Source: Bacteroidales bacterium (GTDB taxonomy: Bacteria > Bacteroidota > Bacteroidia > Bacteroidales > UBA932). Taken from it: a DNA stretch of 48,751 bases. The translations under genes and the position numbers were made by a program. Shown piece by piece: positions 8,907 through 18,007 of this stretch. The notes under the pieces are model-generated. The model was not told the origin of the DNA. It was given only the letters and a program-made list of their open reading frames with translations, and did not search any database. Position 1 is the stretch's first letter; every line of letters starts with the position of its first letter. Location: positions 1 to 48,751 of the forward strand of contig SUYR01000021.1 in the NCBI GenBank assembly GCA_015060335.1. Direction: 5' to 3'.

Positions 8907-10291
8907 TATTTACGGATCTTCTCCAACCATCCCTCACGTTCAAAATCGCAATCCTTGAACATTGGGTCGATTATTATATAAGTCGTCTTGATCTTTGATG
9001 TAATGAATTCATCGATCGCATCCATCGACATCTTCTGCTTTGCATGATCAAGCAGCAGATTATAGTCGTTCTTGAATGTAGCTGCATGGGCAGGAATGAT
9101 CTTGTCCACCTTGATGATCTTATATACGGTGTTTCCGTCGCGTCCTTCATTGTCAAGAGACTCCACAGGAACAGATATTTCACCCTCCTTGAGGTCGCGG
9201 ATAGCCGCATAGTCCTGAGGCTTGAGCTGGTCAATTTCAAAATATGAAGAACCGGTCATCGGATCTGCCATCTGACCTCCGTTAGTCCTTGTAGCCGGAT
9301 CCTCAGAATAGAATTTCGCAGCAAGTTCGAAAGTCACCGCCTCGTTAGCGAGCTCAGTCTTGAGGCTGTCCAATGTGTGGAATGCCTTATCCCTGTCTTC
9401 TGCCGTATATTCCGGTTTGAGAAGGATATGACGTGCATTGAACATATCGCCCTTCTTTTCGAGGACTTCAATAAGATGAAAGCCGTCCGGAGTCTCTACA
9501 ATCTGAGAGACAACGCCCGGTTTCAATGCCATTGCCGCATCCGAGAATGCAGGCCAGAAGATGGATTTTGAAGCCATGCCGAGTTCGCCTCCCTTTCTTG
9601 CACTACCGGGATCCTGAGAATAGATACGCGCCAGGATAGAGAACTTCTCTCCGTTGATGATACGCTCACGAATGGCAAGCAGACGTTCCTTCACTGCAAG
9701 ATTTGCAGCCTCACGGTCAGGATATATGCAGATCTGGCTGAGCTGATATTTCATAGGGACCATTGGGAGGTCGTTCTCATCCAGCTGATCCACATATTTC
9801 TGGACATCATATGGAGTAAGTTCAGGGACCTTCTTTGCAATCTCCTGCTGCATCTGCTGAGTGAGTGTCTGGTCTGTTATGGCAGCACGCCATTCCTGAC
9901 GAAGCTTGTGAAGAGGTTTCTTGAAATATTCCTCTACGGCCTCATCTCCGCCAAGCTGAGTCCTCACGTTGTCCATTCTGTTTCCGAGCTCGCTCTCCAC
10001 CATATCAAGATTTACATCGATAGAGTCCACTCTTGCCTGCATCAGGAATATCTTGGAAGCCATCATCTGCTCCAGAATTCCGCATCTTCCGCTCTTGTCA
10101 GACATCATACCATATGCAGACATCATCTTGACCTCTTCCTCAAGATCGGAAATAGTGATCATCTCATTTCCTACTACAGCAATAGTCTTGTCAACTATAC
10201 CGTCAGGATACTTCTGTGCAGATGCAACGAAAGCTGACAGGGCAAACGCCGCTGCAGCCACAAGAATCATCTTATGGTAAAACTTCATCAC
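8906..10291 (-). CDS. SurA-like periplasmic peptidyl-prolyl isomerase
   Basis: This 461-aa protein has a signal peptide (residues 1 to about 26, ending FVASAQ), a SurA N-terminal chaperone domain (VDKTIAVVGNEMITISDLEEE), and two parvulin (PpiC) domains. The first covers about residues 180-285 and includes FSILARIYSQDPGSARKGGELG and GFHLIEV; the second covers about 288-405 and includes FNARHILLKP, AAKFYSEDP and NGGQM. This is the SurA layout, so it probably escorts outer-membrane proteins through the periplasm. Two ATGs (10291 and 10288) are adjacent; the first is used here. It overlaps ostA by one base and lies directly after the second SurA-like gene, so the three are coupled. Confidence 0.92.
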   Translation of the reverse strand: MMKFYHKMILVAAAAFALSAFVASAQKYPDGIVDKTIAVVGNEMITISDLEEEVKMMSAYGMMSDKSGRCGILEQMMASKIFLMQARVDSIDVNLDMVESELGNRMDNVRTQLGGDEAVEEYFKKPLHKLRQEWRAAITDQTLTQQMQQEIAKKVPELTPYDVQKYVDQLDENDLPMVPMKYQLSQICIYPDREAANLAVKERLLAIRERIINGEKFSILARIYSQDPGSARKGGELGMASKSIFWPAFSDAAMALKPGVVSQIVETPDGFHLIEVLEKKGDMFNARHILLKPEYTAEDRDKAFHTLDSLKTELANEAVTFELAAKFYSEDPATRTNGGQMADPMTGSSYFEIDQLKPQDYAAIRDLKEGEISVPVESLDNEGRDGNTVYKIIKVDKIIPAHAATFKNDYNLLLDHAKQKMSMDAIDEFITSKIKTTYIIIDPMFKDCDFEREGWLEKIRK

Positions 10292-11151
10292 CTAATAAAT
10301 TACAAATTGTCCGTTTTCGCGCGCGTCATTGAGCAAATCACGTTCCAGATTGATGATAAGACTCTGTTTCCTCGCACTAATTATAATATCACGTATGTTT
10401 TCCGAGCAATATTCTATCGGAGCCACCTGACCCTTCGGCATAATCTCGGAAACATATGTAAGTTTCATATATCCCACTGTATCAACGCTTTCGATCCATC
10501 CCTTGTTCATCTGCGAAAGCATCTGGGAATAATCTGCTGCATATTCTCTCGCCAGCACAGCCACATCAATCCACCTGTCCTGCCATGTTGTGAATTTCAA
10601 AGCAGAGGAGAATGCAAGGCTGTCCGCCTCCATAAGTTCGTTGGCGTCCGTCGAAGACATCTTCTTGCGGATAGGCTTGAGAGTCGGAGACTCGCTGTCG
10701 ATATTGAGATATCTTGCCTTGACTATAGGCCTCTCGAGTATGAATTTATCCTGATGGGCCTGATAATATTCCTCGATGTTTTCCTGAGTGACCGCAGTAT
10801 CAAGTCTTTCATTGACATACAGCTGCTCATAACGATATTTCAAAAGAGACTTGCGGTAGTCTTCAAGTTCCTTTGTGACATCTTTTTCCGACTTGGACAG
10901 CTGTTCTTCTGCAATCTTCAGATAGACCTGCTCCGAAGCCCATGAATTGATATACTGACCGGCAAGACGGGTACTGTCCTCCGGAGTCAGTCCCTTAGGC
11001 ATAAGCTGATCTATGTCACTGCGATACAGCTTGTCCTGCCCTACCTGAGCGACGACCTCGTCATTGCTCAGAAAGGATGAAATCGCCCTGCACGAGCTCA
11101 ATGCCGGCAGGACGACCAATATTGTTATTGCTATGTTCCGCAATCTGAACA

Positions 11152-11152
<1 letters not shown>
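10292..11152 (-). CDS. SurA N-domain-like periplasmic lipoprotein
   Basis: This 286-aa protein has a lipoprotein signal (LPALSSC, Cys near residue 21) followed by a SurA/PrsA-like N-terminal domain (VVAQVGQDKLYRSDIDQLMPKG, then helices including YINSWASEQVYLKIAEEQL). The rest is mostly helical. I see no convincing parvulin active-site block, so it is probably a chaperone without isomerase activity. Its start overlaps the guaB stop by one base (TAATG), and its own stop lies next to the start of the full-length SurA-like gene. The arrangement suggests paired chaperones made together. Some annotation systems would simply call it a peptidyl-prolyl isomerase. Confidence 0.75.
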
Positions 11153-12651
<1,499 letters not shown>

Positions 12652-12676
12652 TCATTTTTTCTGACATATCGACTAT

Positions 12677-13711
12677 CTACCTCTGAAAATCACAGAAGAG
12701 CCGTCCCTGCCAGGTATCCCGTTCATCCAGACGGGCATCGAGCATATGAAGAAGTTCTGCATTTCTGATCAGCCCCCAAGGGGTCTCAGACACAAATCGA
12801 GGCGGCACCTCACCTGCAATCCTTTCTATATACAGGTCCGGGCGGAGCCGCTCCAGAATGTCAGCAAAAAAGTCAAGATATTCATCCAGCCTGAAGCGCT
12901 CAAAATCCTCAGGATGCTCAGCGTATTCCTTTTCCATTCTCGTTCCTTTCACAATCTGCAGCTGATGGAACTTTATCGACCTTATCGGCAGACTGTTTAT
13001 AAGGGAACACGACTCCAGCATCATCTGCCTCGTCTCCCCGGGGAGTCCGAGAATATAATGAATTCCCACATCCAGTCCGCGTCCGGCAGTCATCGCAATA
13101 GCTTTTCTTGCAGTCTCGAAGTCATGTCCCCTGTTGATACGCTGAAGTGTCGTATCATAACACGATTCGACTCCATACTCGACTATGACTATGGGAGCTG
13201 TCCTGTCCGGCTCACCGGCAAGTGCCCTCTTCCAGCCAGAAAGCACCTTGCCACCGGCCAGATCTGCCAGATAGTCCAGTTTTTCCTCATCCACACAATC
13301 AGGACGCGTACCTATGACGATTCCCACCACAGACGGGTGCGACAGCGCTTCCTCATACAGTTCCATCAGGCGTGCCAGAGGGGCATACGTGTTTGAAAAC
13401 GACTGAAAATAAGCAAGATAATGCTCAGTGGTACGGTATCTTACCTTATGAAATCCGATACCCTCGTCAAGCTGCTGATGAAGACTTTTTCCCGGCGTAC
13501 TGTAGGACGGATGGAATGCGGCATTGTCACAATAGGCACACCCTCCACGACCGACAGTGCCATCCCTGTTAGGACAAGTAAAACCCGCATCCAGAACTAT
13601 CTTCTGGAGGCGCTCACCATATCGGCGCTTGAAATAGCCGACAAAGGAATTATATCTTTTCCCTTCCGGGAATGAGACTCGGTTTATTGACGAAGAATCC
13701 ATATCCTGCAA
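12677..13711 (-). CDS. Radical SAM protein, TIGR01212/YhcC family
   Basis: This 344-aa cytoplasmic protein shows the iron-sulfur motif Cys46-x11-Cys58-x2-Cys61 (FTCPNRDGTVGRGGCAYCDN), the long-spaced cluster signature of the TIGR01212 (YhcC) radical SAM family. GTRPDCVD, VEYGVES, GIHYILGLPGETR and FHQLQIVKGT complete the family pattern. The chemistry of this family is not something I can assign from sequence. The start at 13711 is the first ATG; a second at 13702 is possible. It lies 52 nt upstream of guaB on the same strand. Its upstream side faces the REP/RAYT region, so its promoter probably lies between 13712 and 13778. Confidence 0.9.
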   Translation of the reverse strand: MQDMDSSSINRVSFPEGKRYNSFVGYFKRRYGERLQKIVLDAGFTCPNRDGTVGRGGCAYCDNAAFHPSYSTPGKSLHQQLDEGIGFHKVRYRTTEHYLAYFQSFSNTYAPLARLMELYEEALSHPSVVGIVIGTRPDCVDEEKLDYLADLAGGKVLSGWKRALAGEPDRTAPIVIVEYGVESCYDTTLQRINRGHDFETARKAIAMTAGRGLDVGIHYILGLPGETRQMMLESCSLINSLPIRSIKFHQLQIVKGTRMEKEYAEHPEDFERFRLDEYLDFFADILERLRPDLYIERIAGEVPPRFVSETPWGLIRNAELLHMLDARLDERDTWQGRLFCDFQR

Positions 13712-13775
13712 AATTAATCAAATTTACCGTACATACACCCCCGCACCTAACCAGCTCAATCACAATCACATACAT

Positions 13776-13809
13776 CCTATGCCTGCTCCCCAAAGCACGC
13801 AGGCATAGG
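13776..13809 (-). repeat. REP-like palindrome, family 1, copy B
   Basis: An 11-bp perfect stem, CCTATGCCTGC (13776-13786) / GCAGGCATAGG (13799-13809), encloses the loop TCCCCAAAGCAC. It is inverted relative to copy C 190 nt further on, so the two form an inverted pair in front of the RAYT gene. The intergenic stretch 13712-14073 also holds GCACCTAAC (13743-13751), resembling the flank of the family-2 palindromes. I see no gene in it. Confidence 0.88.
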
Positions 13810-14001
13810 GCATATCTACTTGATTATGTGTCACTTACAGATTCAGTAACATAGCACAAAACTAAACATAAAAAAAAGCAAAAAAATAAATTGCTTTTTC
13901 TTATGCTCAAAATCGTACGGATAATATAGATTTGCCTTAGACGGATTGACGAGTAATATTCCAAATCTGTCAAACATCTGATTATCAAGACACTACATCT
14001 A

Positions 14002-14029
14002 ATGCCTGCGTACTTTGGGGAGCAGGCAT
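14002..14029 (+). repeat. REP-like palindrome, family 1, copy C (upstream of the RAYT gene)
   Basis: The 8-bp stem ATGCCTGC (14002-14009) / GCAGGCAT (14022-14029) has the 12-nt loop GTACTTTGGGGA. The loop reads GTAC here and in copy D, but GTGC in the same sense in copies A, B and E, so the two copies next to the transposase form a sequence subtype. Confidence 0.88.
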
Positions 14030-14073
14030 ATAACGTAACTAATTATAAATCAAAAATTTGAGAGGGAATCGCT

Positions 14074-15003
14074 ATGAGAAAGAAAAGGAGATTTATCTTA
14101 GACGAATGTAATCATGTTTATCAAAGGACAGTAAACGGAATAAACATCTTCTACGACACGGAGGATTATCTGCTTTGCCTGACCATTCTGACTACAAGTG
14201 CAAGGAAATATAATATAAAACTTATTGAGGTGTGTTTTATGATCGATCATATACATATACTGCTTGTTTCCGAAACATGCAGGCAAATGGCAGAGTTCAT
14301 CAGATATTATTCATCAATATTTGCACATGAGTACAACACATCCGTTTCACGCAAAGGACAATTATTTTTCAAAAGTTTCGGAAGCGCACCCAAGAAAGGA
14401 GACAAAAAGACACGTTCTGCTATCATATATATCGGAAATAATCCAGTTGAGAAGAAATTATGCTGCATTGCGGAAGATTACCGATGGAATTTCCTCGCAT
14501 ACATAAAAGATCCAAAAGCGTTTTCTCCACAGCTGCCGTCCAGAAATTATAGTCCGAAACTACGGAAGTCAATCAAAGAGGTAAAAGTCTTGAATTCTCT
14601 GAACAGGTACATCAATCCTCATAAATTGCATAGACTGTTTGAAGGATTAGACAACGCAGAAACAGAGATACTTACAGATGTCATCGTATCCGAATATATG
14701 CCTCTGGACACGAATGAACTTCTAAAATACTACACTGACTATGACCAGATGATGTATGCAATGAAATCTAGCAGCGGAAGCGATTATGATGTCAAGGAAA
14801 CATATTGGCCTGGGTCGGACCAGATTTACAGAGATATGGCGAAGTATCTGAAAGAGGTAAAAGGTATGAAACAGGCAAGGTCTGTCATTCAGCTCCCCGA
14901 GGAAGAAAAAATGCTGATGGCAGAGGAACTGAAACATAGATTTGGTGCCACCGAAGTGCAGGTAGGAAAGTTTTTGCACATGAGAGCAAATACAAAACGC
15001 TGA
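14074..15003 (+). CDS. REP-associated tyrosine transposase (RAYT), Y1 HUH family
   Basis: This 309-aa protein has an N-terminal IS200-like Y1 transposase domain (about residues 1-140). It carries the HUH metal motif His59-Ile-His61 (MIDHIHILL) and a YIGNNPVEKKL block whose Tyr119 fits the catalytic tyrosine. These residues look intact, so single-strand cleavage activity is plausible. The extra C-terminal half ends in a basic helix-turn-helix-like segment (EEKMLMAEELKHRFGATEVQVGKFL), longer than most proteobacterial RAYTs. A purine-rich GAGAGGGA precedes the ATG. The gene lies between two same-orientation palindromes (14002-14029 and 15008-15067) with an inverted third at 13776, the classic RAYT arrangement. 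It is not an ordinary IS200 copy: it is single, lacks tnpB, and its flanking palindromes are dispersed without it. Confidence 0.88.
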   Translation: MRKKRRFILDECNHVYQRTVNGINIFYDTEDYLLCLTILTTSARKYNIKLIEVCFMIDHIHILLVSETCRQMAEFIRYYSSIFAHEYNTSVSRKGQLFFKSFGSAPKKGDKKTRSAIIYIGNNPVEKKLCCIAEDYRWNFLAYIKDPKAFSPQLPSRNYSPKLRKSIKEVKVLNSLNRYINPHKLHRLFEGLDNAETEILTDVIVSEYMPLDTNELLKYYTDYDQMMYAMKSSSGSDYDVKETYWPGSDQIYRDMAKYLKEVKGMKQARSVIQLPEEEKMLMAEELKHRFGATEVQVGKFLHMRANTKR

Positions 15004-15007
15004 ATAC

Positions 15008-15067
15008 CAATCTATTAAGCCCTATGCCTGCGTACTTTGGGGAGCAGGCATGAGGCTTAATAGATTG
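15008..15067 (+). repeat. REP-like palindrome, family 1, copy D, with a 14-bp outer stem
   Basis: The inner hairpin (15024-15051) is identical to copy C, including the loop GTACTTTGGGGA. An additional perfect 14-bp outer stem pairs CAATCTATTAAGCC (15008-15021) with GGCTTAATAGATTG (15054-15067), separated from the inner stem by a 2-nt mismatch. It starts 4 nt after the RAYT stop codon. The 60-nt structure could act as an RNA 3' end, though no T-run follows. Confidence 0.9.
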
Positions 15068-15113
15068 TGAGACAAAGAGTTAGAGGAGAATGTATTGTTT
15101 AAGGAATTTTTAT

Positions 15114-15121
15114 TATCTTTG
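15114..15121 (+). promoter_or_regulatory. -7 box for the small conserved gene at 15159
   Basis: TATCTTTG exactly matches the Bacteroidota -7 consensus 37 nt before the ATG. A TTG at 15095-15097 is the nearest -33 candidate, but the spacing is 16 nt rather than 19. Confidence 0.6.
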
Positions 15122-15158
15122 CAGGCGTTATAACAAAACCATTAAATACGTATTTATT

Positions 15159-15428
15159 ATGAATCTTAGAGTTTTCAAGAAAGACATCGAGTTCTTCGTT
15201 GGTGAGTTCATTGACGACTGCGCACTTTTCGTTGCGCTTAATCCGCACAAGGACGCTGACGAAATCTCACAGATAATCGACGAGGCTGTTGATCTCTACA
15301 ACGAGCTCAAGTGCAAGGCTAATCATCCTGAGGGCAACAAGAAGGCATACTACACCGCTCTTACCAAGGAGATGTTCGAGAAGATCGACGAGCTTTGCGA
15401 GAAACTGAGCGCTGTCGTTTCTAAATAG
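15159..15428 (+). CDS. Small conserved hypothetical protein (89 aa)
   Basis: I do not recognise a named family. The product is 89 aa, acidic, cytoplasmic (no signal or membrane segment) and predicted helical, beginning MNLRVFKKDIEFFVGEF and including ALNPHKDADEISQIIDEAVDLY. The frame is open from 15090, but ATG 15159 is preferred because it follows the -7 box (15114-15121) at a normal leader distance and removes an unlikely Cys/Tyr-rich extension. Codon use is regular and strongly biased (GAG, AAG, GAC, CTC), like rpsP in this window, which suggests a well-expressed gene. A strong hairpin shared with the convergent galE follows the stop. Confidence 0.8.
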   Translation: MNLRVFKKDIEFFVGEFIDDCALFVALNPHKDADEISQIIDEAVDLYNELKCKANHPEGNKKAYYTALTKEMFEKIDELCEKLSAVVSK

Positions 15429-15447
15429 TCTATCGACAGACAGAACA

Positions 15448-15485
15448 CTGAGGGCATCCGGATTCAAGAAACCGGATGCCCTCAG
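15448..15485. terminator. Convergent hairpin between the 89-aa gene and galE
   Basis: A 14-bp perfect stem, CTGAGGGCATCCGG (15448-15461) / CCGGATGCCCTCAG (15472-15485), has a 10-nt loop. It lies between two convergent genes, 19 nt after one stop and 16 nt before the other. No long T-run follows on either side, so it may work as a 3'-end stabiliser as much as an intrinsic terminator. Confidence 0.7.
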
Positions 15486-15501
15486 CATTTATGCAAGTCT
15501 C

Positions 15502-16539
15502 TTATTTGCCTGCAAGATGGCACTCCCATGCCCATGCGGAAGCAAGAGTTTCCTCTACAGTACGTTCTGCCTTCCAGCCGAGTTCCTCGTTTGCAAGCTT
15601 GGTGTCAGCCCAAATAGCCATCACGTCACCCGGACGGCGGTCAACATACTTGTAGTTGAGTTTCAGATTGTTGACTTTCTCGAAAGCGCTTACAAGTTCG
15701 TAAACGGACACCGGACGGCCTGTACCCACATTGAAGATTTCGTAGCCTTCCTTCATTCTGCCCTCTACCATTCTTGATACAGCTGCCACGTGAGCCTTTG
15801 CAAGGTCAACTACGTCAATGTAGTCACGCAGACAAGTTCCGTCCTCAGTAGGATAATCGTTTCCGAAAATGCTGAGGCACTCACGTTTGCCGATAGCTGT
15901 CTGGGTAATGAAAGGAACGAGGTTGTTAGGCACACCGCGTGGAAGTTCTCCGATAAGTGCAGAAGGATGAGCACCTATAGGATTGAAATAACGAAGTGCA
16001 ATACCTTTGATAATACCCTCTGAAGAAGCCGTAGCAGCCACTACGTCACGAAGGATATCCTCGCACATCTGCTTGGTGTTACCGTAAGGCGAAGTTGCCG
16101 GAAGACGTGGAGTCTGCTCTGTCACAGGAAGAACCTCTGCCTCGCCATAGACAGTAGCCGAAGACGAGAAGAGAACATTGCATCCGCCATGATTCTTTGC
16201 CACTTCAAGGATGTTGAGGAAAGACACTAGGTTGTTTCTGTAATACATGATCGGCTGGGCAACCGACTCGCCCACGGCCTTGAATGCAGCAAAATGTATC
16301 ACCGCATCAATCTGATAGTCTGTGAAAAGCTTGTCAACAGACGCATAATCACAACAGTCAATCTGATAGAAAGGGATATCATCCCTGCCTGTAATCTTCT
16401 TGACTCCTTCAAAGCCTGTCATGTCGCAGTTGGACATATTATCTGCCACAACCACCTCATAGCCCGCCTCAATAAGTTCAACAGTCACATGGCTGCCGAT
16501 ATATCCGGCACCACCTGATACAAGTACTCTCTTTGCCAT
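15502..16539 (-). CDS. galE: UDP-glucose 4-epimerase
   Basis: This 345-aa cytoplasmic NAD-dependent short-chain dehydrogenase family enzyme interconverts UDP-glucose and UDP-galactose. The Rossmann motif GGAGYIGSH is at residues 9-17, the catalytic serine/threonine region SSSATVYG near 125-132, and the YxxxK pair in SPYGNTK near 150-154. GLRYFNPIGAHPS-like and NVGTGRPVSV segments also fit GalE. The start is the only good ATG, and it lies 1 nt after the DUF5723 stop, so galE is the last gene of the lipoprotein-DUF5723-galE operon. That may reflect demand for galactose-containing surface polymers, but the link is only positional. Confidence 0.96.
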   Translation of the reverse strand: MAKRVLVSGGAGYIGSHVTVELIEAGYEVVVADNMSNCDMTGFEGVKKITGRDDIPFYQIDCCDYASVDKLFTDYQIDAVIHFAAFKAVGESVAQPIMYYRNNLVSFLNILEVAKNHGGCNVLFSSSATVYGEAEVLPVTEQTPRLPATSPYGNTKQMCEDILRDVVAATASSEGIIKGIALRYFNPIGAHPSALIGELPRGVPNNLVPFITQTAIGKRECLSIFGNDYPTEDGTCLRDYIDVVDLAKAHVAAVSRMVEGRMKEGYEIFNVGTGRPVSVYELVSAFEKVNNLKLNYKYVDRRPGDVMAIWADTKLANEELGWKAERTVEETLASAWAWECHLAGK

Positions 16540-16540
16540 T

Positions 16541-17995
16541 TTATTTCTTATCTTTAATCTTTTTTGGGTTCTTTGTTACCTTTCCTCCGATCTGGAATGC
16601 AAATCCGAAATTCATATTCGCCCTGTATGCCATAGGAAGCATCTTTAACATCGGTACGAAATCAGCCGGTGCGAATGCGACTGGGAGATAATCACAACCG
16701 ATATAAAATGCAGGTCCGACACGTGGAGTGAGTTCGAAGATGAATCCCATTGTCTTTGCTGTATTGAGGAACGAATAGTTCACTCCAAGAGCAAACCATT
16801 TGCATGGAGTGAGGTTATACGACAGAGTAAGTTCGTTTCTGGTATAGCTATGGCTCTTTCTCATAGAGTAAAGCAGACCTACACTCATGCTTCTCTTGAG
16901 GAAAGGCACCTCCACTCCAAGATGGAAACGAGGCATGGTCGATCGTGTCAATGCGCCCTTGTGGTCCATATCCGAGAGATTCAGAAGATTGCCCTTGGCA
17001 TTTTCGACGAAATCATTGACAGCAGTCTCAACATCAGCATTGTCAATGCCTACATTCTGAAATCCGACCCAATCAACAGATCCGGCAGACTTGAACGAAG
17101 ACACCGCATCACGGTTGTAATGTATCATACCCAGATCAGTCACTGCTGCAGAAACAGACAGACCGTCAAGGAATGTGCCGAGTTCAAGTGTATATTCCAC
17201 TCCCAGGTCGAAAGAATATCCGAAACCGGCAAGCACCTTGTTTGCAAGCATGCGGTTCAGGTCGAATCCGAATTCAGGCATCATCTCTCCCTGCGGTATC
17301 GACATATCGAGTCCGGCCAGAGCCATATGCGCATATCCCTCTGTAGTGAGATTCCACTTTTCTTCACTGGTTGCAAGGCTGATCTTCTCCAGATTAAGTG
17401 CCGCATAAGCTATAGGAGCTATGACACGAGCCTTGACACCGGCCCTCAATCCCTTGAAAATGATTCTTGAATATCCGAGGGAAGCCTGCATACCTGCCAT
17501 TGCATAAGCATTGAGGTTGCCGATATTATAGACCTTTCCTGATGTGCCGGTTCCAGCCTTGAGGAATCTGAAAAGGTCACCCGGAAGGTCCGTATCCAGG
17601 TTCACCCTCATATCCAGGTCAAAAGTCCAGAATGATTTCTTCTTGGTATAGAATCCGAAACCCGCCAGAGTCGTATTGAAATCCACATCCAGATGAGGGT
17701 GCTTAGGGAAAGCCTTGTCAAACTGCTCCATTGACACATTCGGATGCAGGAAAGTCGCAAGTTTGCCATCCATAGGATACAGAAGCGACGGCATGTCGAT
17801 ATTGGTCATCGCACCTATTCCAAGATTACCGATACCAAACATCTGGAAATAGCCCGCACGCGGAGCAAAAGCCGGATTCAGCTCATGTCTGTTGAGCGAA
17901 CTGTCGAGGAAATAACTTCCTTTCAATGCCTGTGCACCTGCAATTGCAGGAATCATAAACAACACAAGCGCTACTAATATATTATTCTTTTTCAT
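16541..17995 (-). CDS. DUF5723 outer-membrane protein
   Basis: This 484-aa protein has a signal peptide (residues 1-21, ending AIAGAQ) followed by many alternating, aromatic-ended strands typical of a beta-barrel. Its N-terminal LNPAFAPRAGYFQMFGIGNLG resembles the LNPAxxP start of Bacteroidota outer-membrane porin-like and DUF5723 proteins. The C-terminus (FGFAFQIGGKVTKNPKKIKDKK) ends in a basic tail after the last strand. The function is unknown. It lies 12 nt after the 1288-aa lipoprotein and 1 nt before galE, so it is cotranscribed with both. The large lipoprotein may be its partner at the outer membrane, by inference from gene order alone. Confidence 0.8.
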   Translation of the reverse strand: MKKNNILVALVLFMIPAIAGAQALKGSYFLDSSLNRHELNPAFAPRAGYFQMFGIGNLGIGAMTNIDMPSLLYPMDGKLATFLHPNVSMEQFDKAFPKHPHLDVDFNTTLAGFGFYTKKKSFWTFDLDMRVNLDTDLPGDLFRFLKAGTGTSGKVYNIGNLNAYAMAGMQASLGYSRIIFKGLRAGVKARVIAPIAYAALNLEKISLATSEEKWNLTTEGYAHMALAGLDMSIPQGEMMPEFGFDLNRMLANKVLAGFGYSFDLGVEYTLELGTFLDGLSVSAAVTDLGMIHYNRDAVSSFKSAGSVDWVGFQNVGIDNADVETAVNDFVENAKGNLLNLSDMDHKGALTRSTMPRFHLGVEVPFLKRSMSVGLLYSMRKSHSYTRNELTLSYNLTPCKWFALGVNYSFLNTAKTMGFIFELTPRVGPAFYIGCDYLPVAFAPADFVPMLKMLPMAYRANMNFGFAFQIGGKVTKNPKKIKDKK

Positions 17996-18007
17996 AGACC
18001 GTCACCA

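Noticed and set aside
14074..15067. Simple IS200/IS605 insertion sequence
   Set aside because: There is no second gene (tnpB). The flanking palindromes are dispersed without the transposase, and the arrangement with two same-orientation copies and an inverted third matches RAYT/REP loci better.
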